A DNA stretch of 26,528 nucleotides from Saprospiraceae bacterium UBA7687 (GTDB lineage Bacteria; Bacteroidota; Bacteroidia; Chitinophagales; Saprospiraceae), in NCBI GenBank assembly GCA_002482845.1, contig DLGT01000066.1:1-26528 (forward strand), written 5' to 3'. The translations under genes were made by a program, and so were the position numbers. Of the stretch, positions 15,437 to 24,800 are shown one piece after another. Within the stretch, counting starts at the first letter, position 1. Each line of letters opens with the position of its first letter. The notes beneath the pieces are model-generated. The model had not been told where the DNA came from. It searched no databases and saw nothing but the letters and a program-made list of their open reading frames with translations.

Positions 15437-17317
15437 ATGGTGTTCAGGATATGTATTTTATCATTGATACTGATAATTCAGGGCTGTATGGCAAAAAAAT
15501 CAGAGAATCCAGAAAAAGAAAAACTTGCTTTCGATCTGCCACCTGATTGGGCACGTGAGGCTATTTGGTATCAGATTTTTGTGGAGAGATTTAGAAACGG
15601 CAATCCAAACAATAATCCTACGGCTGTTACTTCTGCGAATGCTTTGATAGACCCTTTGCCCGATGATTGGACACTCACACCATGGGGACACAACTGGTAC
15701 AAACAAGAATCTTGGGCCAAACCTACAGGCTTGGATTTTTACCGAACGATTCAGATGAGACGTTATGGTGGCGACCTAGATGGTGTTTTAGAAAAAATAC
15801 CTTATCTGAAAGATTTGGGTATCACAGCAATTTATTTTAATCCTATCAATGATGCACCATCGTTACACAAATATGATGCGAGACATTACCATCATATCGA
15901 TGTCACATTCGGAGACGATGTAGCAGGTGATCTTGCTATTATGGCAAGTGAAAATCACAAAGATCCTAGTACTTGGAAGATGACCACAGCTGACAAAAAG
16001 TTTATAGGTCTTGTCAAAAAACTTCATGAAGAAGGCATCAAAGTTGTTTTGGATTTTTCTTGGAATCACACGGGTAATAACTTTTGGGCATTCAAAGATG
16101 TAGAAAAAAATCTAGATAAATCACCATTTAAGGATTGGTATCATACTAAGTTTGTCAAAGATGGAAAAAGTGGTGAAACCAAACTGGAATATGAAGGTTG
16201 GTATGGTATCAAAAATCTTCCCGAACTACGTAAAATCGATACAGATGGTAAAATCCCTGGACATCCTTACGAAGGAAATATACATCCTGAGGTCAAACAA
16301 CACATATTTGATGTATGCAAGCGATGGATGGATCCGAATGGGGATGGAAAATTTGAAGATGGCATAGATGGTATGCGTCTTGATGTGGCAGAACATGTAC
16401 CTGTGGGATTTTGGCGAGATTTTAGAAAATTTGTACGTTCTATTAATCCTGAGTTTTATTTAGTAGGTGAAAATTGGTGGACAAAATGGCCAGATGAACT
16501 TATGGATCCTGCGCCATGGGTGAAGGGTGATATATTTGACGCAGTCATGCATTATCAATGGTTTAAGGTAGCTAGATCCTATTTTGCACATCCAAATGAT
16601 AAGATAAATTTAAGTCAATTTAAACATCAATTGGATTCAGTTTTTCTTAAATATCCTGTTTACACGCAGCAGTCCATGATGAATCTAGCAGCATCCCACG
16701 ACTCTCCAAGGTTGCTCTCTACTTTTTTTAATGTCAATAAATATAAGTTTTTCTGCAAGCCACAAGAAGATCCACAATATAGGACTAATAAACCTGGTCA
16801 GATTACTTATCATCAAGCGAAGTTGTTCTTATTACACCAATTTACTTTTGTAGGCGCGCCGCACATCTGGAATGGTGATGAGATGGGTATGACAGGTGCT
16901 GATGATCCGGATAGCCGGAAACCATTGGTATGGCCTGATATCAACTTTGAGCCAGAAACACAATCTGACTTTTCAGCATATACCTACTCAGAAACACCCA
17001 AGTTTGACCAAGCGATGTTCGATTATTACAAGTCGTTGATCAAGCTGAGAAAGTCGTCACCTGCTTTTACTTATGGCGAATATCAGCTTTTGGATGTCGC
17101 CGATGGTAGAAATGTGCTAGCTTATTATCGTTCAGATGGGAAGGAACGGTTTTTAATCTTGTTTAATAATAATCCAGAATCGAATAGCATCAAACTTCCT
17201 GATGATGTTAAAAAGTATACTATAGCTTTTAGTTATCCGCAAAATAATCAACTTGAGTTATCATCTTCCATGATATTAAAAGCATATTCTGGATTAGTTT
17301 TAAAAGTCAAACCATGA
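15437..17317 (+). CDS. GH13 alpha-amylase-family lipoprotein
   Basis: The 626-residue protein belongs to glycoside hydrolase family 13. After a lipoprotein signal ending in IQGC (Cys17) come the barrel motifs: KVVLDFSWNH (203-211), GMRLDVAEH with nucleophile Asp316, LVGENWW with acid/base Glu345, and AASHDSPR with Asp422. The subfamily appears closest to neopullulanase or cyclomaltodextrinase-type enzymes that act on short alpha-glucans, but that is a judgement from overall sequence. The C-terminal ~100 residues are the usual beta-sandwich. It is expected to be anchored to the cell envelope and to cleave maltodextrins. There is no susC/susD pair nearby. A palindromic element follows its stop by 24 bases. 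Confidence 0.9.
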   Translation: MVFRICILSLILIIQGCMAKKSENPEKEKLAFDLPPDWAREAIWYQIFVERFRNGNPNNNPTAVTSANALIDPLPDDWTLTPWGHNWYKQESWAKPTGLDFYRTIQMRRYGGDLDGVLEKIPYLKDLGITAIYFNPINDAPSLHKYDARHYHHIDVTFGDDVAGDLAIMASENHKDPSTWKMTTADKKFIGLVKKLHEEGIKVVLDFSWNHTGNNFWAFKDVEKNLDKSPFKDWYHTKFVKDGKSGETKLEYEGWYGIKNLPELRKIDTDGKIPGHPYEGNIHPEVKQHIFDVCKRWMDPNGDGKFEDGIDGMRLDVAEHVPVGFWRDFRKFVRSINPEFYLVGENWWTKWPDELMDPAPWVKGDIFDAVMHYQWFKVARSYFAHPNDKINLSQFKHQLDSVFLKYPVYTQQSMMNLAASHDSPRLLSTFFNVNKYKFFCKPQEDPQYRTNKPGQITYHQAKLFLLHQFTFVGAPHIWNGDEMGMTGADDPDSRKPLVWPDINFEPETQSDFSAYTYSETPKFDQAMFDYYKSLIKLRKSSPAFTYGEYQLLDVADGRNVLAYYRSDGKERFLILFNNNPESNSIKLPDDVKKYTIAFSYPQNNQLELSSSMILKAYSGLVLKVKP

Positions 17318-17340
17318 ACGTACTCCTAGAATCTATAAAA

Positions 17341-17397
17341 ATTGATAATCAACAGTTTCTTACCCTGCACCCTGAAGGGAAACCATTGATTATCAAT
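17341..17397 (+). repeat. Palindromic core element, copy B
   Basis: Arms ATTGATAATCAA (17341-17352) and TTGATTATCAAT (17386-17397) are perfectly complementary. The centre has TTACCCTGCACCCTGAAGGG with an inner CCCT-GA-AGGG hairpin. It aligns along its whole length with 8368-8423, about 9 kb away. It lies between the amylase and the decarboxylase genes. Confidence 0.75.
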
Positions 17398-17467
17398 TCT
17401 CTAAAATCGAATAATTCTGTATCTATTTCAAAATATTTTCAGAATAAATCCACCATAATTTTATCTT

Positions 17468-18865
17468 ATGACCACGCTTGATCAGGTATATGATGCAGAA
17501 GAATTTAGAAGACTTGGTCATATTTTGATAGACCAATTGGCTGATAATTTGAGTCGCAATATCAATGGGGATCAAAAAAAAGTGTTGGATTATTTGGATC
17601 CTGATGATCATTATCAATTTTGGCAACAGGCAGGGACGATAGACACAGAGCGATATTTTGAAGAAGTAATGCGGAAATCTATACAACTTCATCATCCCAA
17701 ATTTATGGGCCACCAAGTCACTCCACCTGCACCTTTGGCTGCTTTGGCGGCAATGCAAGGTGCTTTGCTCAATAGTGGTGGCGCAGTTTATGAAATGGCA
17801 GCGGCGTCGTCTGCCCTAGAAAAAGTGGTGATAGATAGATTGAAGCCGTATTTTGGGTTTTTAGAAGGTGATGGTATCATTACTTCAGGTGGCACTATTG
17901 CAAATCTTACAGCGCTCATCTGTGCACGAAATATCAAAGCATCAGAAAATGTCTGGCAAGAAGGGCAAACAGAAAAATATGCTTTTATGGTCTCAGAAGA
18001 AGCCCATTACTGTATAGATAGAGCAGTGCGTATCATGGGTTGGGGATCAGGTGGTATCATCAAAGTGCCAGTAGATGATCGTTTTACAATGAAAACTGAG
18101 TTGTTATCCGAATTATATCAAAAGGCATCAAAAGAAGGCATAACTGTTTTAGGTGTTGTGGGTAGCGCTCCTACCACTTCTACTGGCATTTATGATGATT
18201 TGAAAGAAATCGGTCTTTTTTGTAAAGAGAATAATCTTTGGTACCATATTGATGCGGCGCATGGTGGACCTGCTGCATTTTCTGAAAAATATAAGTTTCT
18301 GATGGATGGATGTGACATGGCGGATAGCATTACCGTGGATGCACATAAGATGATGATGGTGCCATCACTCACGACTATGTTGTTTTTTAAGAATGCGAAA
18401 GATAGTTACCGCACATTTGCACAACAGGCGCAATACCTATGGTCGGCATCTGATGAAGAATGGTACAACTACGGAAAACGGACTATGGAATGCACTAAGA
18501 TTATGTTGAGTACTAGGATTTATGCTATGATCAATGCGTATGGTGTATCTGTATTTGGTGATTATGTGACACAATGTTATAATATGGCAAGGACTTTTGC
18601 AGAAATGATTATAGCGGAAGATGGGCTAGATTTAGCCGTATATCCTGACTCAAATATTGTTTGTTTTCGAGTAATAAAAGAAGATGAAAAAACGTCTAAT
18701 GACTGGAATATCATGGTCAGAAATAACATTCTCCGTGATGGAAAATTCTATATCGTACAAACAAAACTAAATGACCAAGTTTACCTAAGAGTGAGCCTGA
18801 TGAATCCATTCACAAACGGAGATGATTTAAGAGAATTATTAGACACTATCAAGAAGATAGCCTAA
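17468..18865 (+). CDS. Group II PLP-dependent amino-acid decarboxylase
   Basis: The 465-residue protein matches the pyridoxal-dependent decarboxylase (group II) family. It has the cofactor phosphate-binding TSGGT (139-143), His180 in SEEAHYC, which stacks on the cofactor, Asp262 in HIDAAHGG, which contacts the pyridine nitrogen, and the Schiff-base Lys294 in VDAHKMMMVPS. Relatives decarboxylate glutamate, aromatic amino acids, 2,4-diaminobutyrate or cysteine sulfinate. The substrate cannot be settled from the motifs, because the residue set around the lysine (AHKMMMVP instead of the usual PHKW) is unusual. It is cytoplasmic, and no transporter or partner is next to it. Confidence 0.87.
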   Translation: MTTLDQVYDAEEFRRLGHILIDQLADNLSRNINGDQKKVLDYLDPDDHYQFWQQAGTIDTERYFEEVMRKSIQLHHPKFMGHQVTPPAPLAALAAMQGALLNSGGAVYEMAAASSALEKVVIDRLKPYFGFLEGDGIITSGGTIANLTALICARNIKASENVWQEGQTEKYAFMVSEEAHYCIDRAVRIMGWGSGGIIKVPVDDRFTMKTELLSELYQKASKEGITVLGVVGSAPTTSTGIYDDLKEIGLFCKENNLWYHIDAAHGGPAAFSEKYKFLMDGCDMADSITVDAHKMMMVPSLTTMLFFKNAKDSYRTFAQQAQYLWSASDEEWYNYGKRTMECTKIMLSTRIYAMINAYGVSVFGDYVTQCYNMARTFAEMIIAEDGLDLAVYPDSNIVCFRVIKEDEKTSNDWNIMVRNNILRDGKFYIVQTKLNDQVYLRVSLMNPFTNGDDLRELLDTIKKIA

Positions 18866-19215
18866 TCTTTTAGGTGTTTGTGAATCTGGACGCATTCTAT
18901 AGATGTAACGTTAAAAGAAGACTTACATTAATCTTAATTAATTCGTTATACATTATATAAATATTTAATATATTTTGTAATTTTGTCCAAATTTTTATCT
19001 TTTGGTATTGTCTTTGTTAGATATAAGAATTGGAAAGATGGCAGCAATTTTTAATAAACGAATATGTTTATTGTCAGAAAAATGATTTTCCATAGTGGTA
19101 CAAAGAAGAAATTGTGTCATAACTGTTGATGGTTTTCCACTTTTATTAACCAAAATTGTATTACATAAATCTAAATGAAGTTATAGTTTATTTTTATTTA
19201 CCCTAAAAATCGATA
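18866..19215. other. Intergenic region upstream of the SprB-repeat genes
   Basis: This is 350 bases of AT-rich sequence with no convincing gene. A weak hairpin spans the decarboxylase stop (CCTAA 18861-18865, TTAGG 18870-18874). A TAnnTTTG box (TAATTTTG) lies at 18978-18985. A perfect 7-bp inverted repeat (AATAAAC 19053-19059, GTTTATT 19066-19072) lies between that box and the next start. If the box is used, the leader would be about 230 bases. Confidence 0.45.
18978..18985 (+). promoter_or_regulatory. Candidate -7 box upstream of the SprB-repeat genes
   Basis: TAATTTTG matches TAnnTTTG. It is the only good match found before ATG 19216, but it implies an unusually long leader. Confidence 0.3.
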
Positions 19216-21828
19216 ATGATTACCTCTACGACAAGGTGCAGTGTTCATGTAGGTATTCTTAAAATTTCCAATTTGTATAAAGTCATAACGGTAGGCTTGT
19301 ATAACATTGTAAATTTTATAAGAAGTACATTCTTAAGTATTCTGGTAGCTTCTATCAGCATAAACAACTATTTTATAGAATCTTGTCCAAAAACTACCAA
19401 ATCATTTTACAAAAAAAATACTATTTCCTATATCCTATTGGCTTTCATTTTATGTGCAAATCCATCTTTTGCTCAGACAGAAACATTTGAAGCAGGTGCT
19501 TACATCATTAATATGGGTATCACGCCGCAAACAGACAAAAATGCCCTGAAGCCTTACGGCATGATCTACGATCTCATCAAAAATCATAAAGTAAAGGTAA
19601 AATGGTGTATCAACCCAACAAAAGCTAAAGATGGTGTAGATTTTGTCCACAACGGTGTCAGTTACAAAGGTGGTCCATTTATCATTCCTGTAGAATATCG
19701 CACCACAGAAGTGAATAGCAGGATTAATTATTGGGTAACGCAAGGAGTAGTAGGTGCTACCACTGTTTCATCCATTACTATTCCTATAGATCCAGTATAT
19801 GGGACGCTTAAAAATGTACCAAGATGGACGTTAGACAAAAGAAATGGTAAAATCGCGGTAGAATATTTTATGAATGCAGGAATTCCACCTGATGCTCATG
19901 GTGGGATCAGTGGCACTGGATGGAAAGATCCTTCAGAATTAGATTGTTGCGATGATCTTTTTGTATTGCCACATGCTGAACCAAGTTGGGCAGTTCATCA
20001 GCGTCTATATAGTTGGAATCTAGAGTGTAGAGGTGGACTATGGGATGGATGTACGTCAGGTAGCGCTATAGAAAACATGGTAAATCCTGCCAATCGAGAT
20101 CAACAAACCAATTTTCTTACTACCAAAGATCCAGCATTTAAAGGTACAAGTGGTATTTATGCCAATAGCAATACCTTGATATTGTGGGGAACCCATAAGG
20201 ATGGATCGCCGCCTTATACCCATAGATTGCCAGCAGATCCAGTGTCTCAATACATCGGAACGACAGACGCAGCGCATGTGAACGGTGCTGAACAGATATA
20301 TATCCCAAGGCAGACATCCAGTACGACAGCAAGATGGAATCCCACAACCAAAATCATTGCCTATGATCCGACACATACCAATGTGCCATCCACACATGCT
20401 GATTTAAGAAATGCAGCAGCAGTCATCATGTATGGAAGGGGATTTGGAGATGACAATCGTGGATTTGTTATGCATTCTTCTGGTCATTCTTATGATAAAT
20501 GTCAGTCAAGTCCAGCACATGTAGCTGCCCAAAGGGTATTTTTTAATTTCAGTTGGCTTGTTGCTACAGACAAAGCAGAAAATTTAAGTATAGTCAGTAG
20601 TGGTGGAGGCCTTGCATTCTCAGGAGTAGGTAGAGGCTTGAGTTTTAATCTACCTGAAGGGAATTTGTCTGATTTTACTATTGAATGGTCATCTACTTGT
20701 GGTGGTACTTTCAGCCCGAATGCAAATTCACAAACTTTAGAGTTTATTCCACCACCTACCGGAGATGTATCAGGTTGTGTGGTGACTGTGTCTTTGACGG
20801 ACGGATGCGGCAGGACTACTACAAATTCGCAAAGACTAGCAGTTTTATGTGATTATAATGTAAACCAAACTAGGGTAAATCCATCATGTATTGGAGCTCA
20901 AGATGGCAGTATCGGTTTTACGGTTAGTGGTAGCAGTGTTTATGGTGCCAATGATTGGGTATGGACAAAAGAAAATTCAGCTGCAATAGGATCAGGAACG
21001 GGTGAACTCATTTCTAATTTGTCTAGTGGTACATATCATGTGACGGTGACTTCATTTACAGGTTGTTCGGCGACATTTTCTACCTTACTTGCAGATCCCA
21101 ATGATATAGTTTTGTCGGCTACACCGAGAGATTATTTGTGTTTTGGACAATCTGGAGCCATAAGTCTAAATGTGGTAGGCGGTATTCCACCATATACCTA
21201 TCTATGGAGCGATGGTAAAACAACCAAAAACCTTGAAAGTGCTGTTGCAAATACATACCAAGTCACTGTAACCGATCAAAACGGCTGTACAAAAACCACC
21301 CAAGCACAAGTGTCAGGGCCCACAGGCGTTTTTAATGTAGGGATTTCAAAAACGGATGTGAGTTGTTTCGGAATGCAAGATGGTACTATCACATTAACAC
21401 CTGAAAATAGTAATACCTATTTTTATCAATGGTCAGACAATCAATTTATCAAAGATAGAGAAAATTTATCAGCAGGAGCTTATGCAGTCACGGTATCAGA
21501 TAATGATGGATGCAGCCGAGCTTTGAGTATTTCCATAGCTCAACCCTTATCATTGACTATTGATGTATCAAGGACATTACCATCTTGCCCAACGGATATA
21601 AACTTACCTTCAGTCGGTGATGGTGCTATCAATATCACCGCTTTGGGTGGTGCACCACCTTACAGTTTTGTATGGTCAGATGGGATTTTGACAGAAGATA
21701 GAACTAGTCTGCCTGAAGGTGAATATGCTGTCCAAGTCACAGATAGTCAAGGATGTATAGCAAGTAAATCAATAACCTTGTTTTCTCCTTCATCGGTACC
21801 CATAGCACCCACAAGTATAAATGATTAG
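19216..21828 (+). CDS. SprB-repeat secreted protein with a conserved uncharacterised N-terminal domain
   Basis: The 870-residue protein has a typical signal peptide only at residues ~68-87 (NTISYILLAFILCANPSFAQ). The first 67 residues contain another hydrophobic stretch, so ATG 19216 is the best start seen but uncertain. Residues ~88-450 form a Cys-containing domain (YGMIYDLIKNHKVKVKW, INPTKAKDGVDF, LFVLPHAEPSWAVH, VMHSSGHSYDKC). I recall this pattern from other Bacteroidota surface proteins but know no function for it. Its His/Gly pattern is reminiscent of a GATase/ThuA-like fold, which is speculative. An Ig-like module (~460-545) and four SprB repeats (~546-860; CFG..DG.I ... YLWSDG ... G.Y.VTV.D..GC) follow. 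It ends without a recognisable T9SS sorting domain. A giant SprB-repeat gene starts 7 bases later. Confidence 0.85.
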   Translation: MITSTTRCSVHVGILKISNLYKVITVGLYNIVNFIRSTFLSILVASISINNYFIESCPKTTKSFYKKNTISYILLAFILCANPSFAQTETFEAGAYIINMGITPQTDKNALKPYGMIYDLIKNHKVKVKWCINPTKAKDGVDFVHNGVSYKGGPFIIPVEYRTTEVNSRINYWVTQGVVGATTVSSITIPIDPVYGTLKNVPRWTLDKRNGKIAVEYFMNAGIPPDAHGGISGTGWKDPSELDCCDDLFVLPHAEPSWAVHQRLYSWNLECRGGLWDGCTSGSAIENMVNPANRDQQTNFLTTKDPAFKGTSGIYANSNTLILWGTHKDGSPPYTHRLPADPVSQYIGTTDAAHVNGAEQIYIPRQTSSTTARWNPTTKIIAYDPTHTNVPSTHADLRNAAAVIMYGRGFGDDNRGFVMHSSGHSYDKCQSSPAHVAAQRVFFNFSWLVATDKAENLSIVSSGGGLAFSGVGRGLSFNLPEGNLSDFTIEWSSTCGGTFSPNANSQTLEFIPPPTGDVSGCVVTVSLTDGCGRTTTNSQRLAVLCDYNVNQTRVNPSCIGAQDGSIGFTVSGSSVYGANDWVWTKENSAAIGSGTGELISNLSSGTYHVTVTSFTGCSATFSTLLADPNDIVLSATPRDYLCFGQSGAISLNVVGGIPPYTYLWSDGKTTKNLESAVANTYQVTVTDQNGCTKTTQAQVSGPTGVFNVGISKTDVSCFGMQDGTITLTPENSNTYFYQWSDNQFIKDRENLSAGAYAVTVSDNDGCSRALSISIAQPLSLTIDVSRTLPSCPTDINLPSVGDGAINITALGGAPPYSFVWSDGILTEDRTSLPEGEYAVQVTDSQGCIASKSITLFSPSSVPIAPTSIND

Positions 21829-21835
21829 ACCATAG

Positions 21836-24800
21836 ATGAGATATAAATCAAATACAAATGAGCTTTTTAACCTTTCAATATTGAAGGGTTTTGCTGCTTT
21901 AGTTATATTTGGTGTTTTCAATAAAAAGGTGTTCAAAAAGCATTTAATTTTAGTTTTTCTGACGTTTGTTTCTTTGTTATTTTATACCCAAATCAATGGT
22001 CAAACCACATTTACAAGGTCAATATCTCAAAGTTCGGATGATGCCGAAGAGACAGGCACGGATGGAACGTATAATGGTGTAGGTTTTGTGAATCTGACAA
22101 GTCCTGATATGGAACTAGTAAGGGATGATGCCAATCCTACTGCAGGATCTCAGAAAGTGGGCCTAAGATTTCAGAATATCCAAGTGCCAAAAGGAGCAAT
22201 CATTAATAATGCGTATATTACATTTAGAGCAATTACACCCAACTCACCAAATACCAATAATGGTGTCAATAACTTAGTCATAAAAGGTCAAGCGGCAGAT
22301 GATCCTGCCACCTTCGTGTCTACTACTTACGACGTGAGTAAAAGGACAAAAACTAGTTCTTTTACCAATTGGACTTCAATACCTGCTTGGACCACCAATA
22401 CCAATTACAATACGCCAAGTGTTGCTGCCATTGTGCAAGAATTAGTGACAAGAAATGGGTGGGACAGTGGTAATAGTATGGTGTTTTTGATAGAAGGAAG
22501 CGGATCGAGAAATGCACAATCATGGGATAACTCAGGTACAAATCAACCCATATTAACCATAGAATATTCTACCATCCAACTATCTGCGGCCGTAACAGAT
22601 GTATCGATTCCACAAGGACAAGATGGAGCCATAGACCTTAGTGTTTCTGGTGGGGTAGCTCCTTTTACATACTTATGGAGTAATGGAGCAACTACCCAAG
22701 ATATATCAAATATTGTTGCAGGTATTTATACAGTAACCGTCACTGGAGCCAATGGAGCTACAGAAGCAAAGTCATTTAATGTTATAGATGGTTTAGTGTA
22801 TAAGCAATTATATCTTACAGGACCCGGACAACTAATGGATCGTGTAAGTCCAGAAGCCGTTTCGCAAAGTATTAAATCATCTGAAGCATTGTATTCACCT
22901 CAGATTGGGGTATTAAATTCGGAGTATCGGGTTTTTAATAATTCTAATACTTTTTATGGTGCTTATGACTCACCCGATGGACCTAATAGAATGTTGATTG
23001 TGTCAATATCTGTTAGAAATCGAAATGATATTTATACCACCAATGTCAGATATAATGATGTTCCACTGACTTTAGTAGCTACTAGAGATTATAATGAAGA
23101 AGCGCTTGTTTATATCTATAGATTAATCGATCCGCCAGTGGGCGAGCATTATTTGGAAGTAGATTTTAATTCGAGCGTAACTAGAGCAGCCGTCATTGGT
23201 ATTGCAACTTTGCATGGTGTGCATCAGACAGTTCCTACTGGTACACCTGCTACAAATGTCACTAGTTCAAGCAATATTTCCATAAATGTCCCATCAGCAC
23301 CCGGTGACCTTGTGATGGGTGTTGTTTCAAGGAGAAATGCTTCATCATCATTTACTACATCACAAACACAACGATGGAATGCATACTTAAATGAAACTCG
23401 TGGTGCAGGAAACTCTGCTGTGGCCACATCTAACTCTACCACTTTGAGTTGGACAGCTGCAAATGGATCTTGGGCAGCCATTGCCGGTGTTGCCATTAAA
23501 CCTTCAGGCGGAAATGCAACCACGTCCTTTACACAATCTCCTGCCATGTGTTCAGATTTTATTGTGAAAGCTGGTACTGTCAAAGTGGAGAATTATATCA
23601 ATATTTTGGATGGTACGATGTCTGCTAATCCAAATGTTTTGGCAACTTTAAGATATAATTCTAACAACATCATCACCCTAACCAATCCTGTGTACAACAC
23701 AACAACGGGACTCATGACATGGACTGGAAATCTAGCAAGTGATGTCACTATTCCTGCAGGCAGTTCAATATCTTTGGATGTGACAACGGAAGAGCCACTC
23801 GTAGAATTTCAAGTCCAATTTGATCATTCTACTAAACCATCTTTAATAGAATTTACAACATCTACTTTTATTGATATCCCTACTTTAGCTGTTTATGATG
23901 CAGCTTATCCTGGAGGAAATGTGATCACTAGTGCTCAGAATGGAAGTAGCGTGTATGTTCGAGCAACGGCATCAGATCCATTTGGATTTGAAGATATTAA
24001 TGGACTGTCTATATCCACAGGAAATCCATCATCAGGACCATTCGAAGCGACTCAGGTAGCCACTAGTGGATGTACAAAAACATATCAATATCAATTAACA
24101 ACGCCTTCTTCCCAAGGCGATATTTCCATATCTGCAAGAGCCAGAGAAGGATACGAAGGTACAGTTACCTATACCAAGTCCATAGATTTTTCATTATGTC
24201 CAATAACCGTTACCAATACGGTCACACCTTTGACAACTTGTTCGGGTCAAAATGGTATTATCACCCTAAATGTCACTGGCCCATCTGGACCATATACTTG
24301 GGCATACAATAGGACTAATCCAATAGGATCGGCATCAGGAAGCGGTTTGACAATGTCAGATTTAAACTCAGGTACGTACGTCATAACTGTTACTTCTGCG
24401 AGAGGATGTACTGGAACGACAACTGCAACACTGACACAACCCGTTCCACCAGACGCGACTGCAAGTATTGTCAATACTACTTGCAACCTTGGAGGAGATG
24501 GTACCATTACACAAACAGTTACGGGTAGTTTTCCACCTTTCAATTATGTATGGTCTGATGGTGGTCCAGGTACAAAAGACAGGACTAATTTAGCTGCTGG
24601 TACTTATTTTGTTACCATTACAAATGCTGGAAGTTGCCAAACAATTAAAGAATATTTAGTAGGTCAACCATTACCTTTATCTGTAGCAACTACATTAACA
24701 CAACCTACTTGTTCGACAGGCGGAAACATTGGTTTATCTATGTCTGGTGGTGGATCGGTAGCACCCTATAATTACGCTTGGACAAGATTGTCTCCAGTCG

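Noticed and set aside
21826..21840. Frameshift joining the 870-residue protein to the giant adhesin
   Set aside because: A further in-frame stop follows closely after the first, and the giant gene begins with its own ATG and signal sequence. Two separate genes are the simpler reading.
23224..23583. Minus-strand open frame of 119 codons
   Set aside because: It is antisense to the continuous giant adhesin frame and has no recognisable domain. Similar shadow frames occur inside most of the large genes here.
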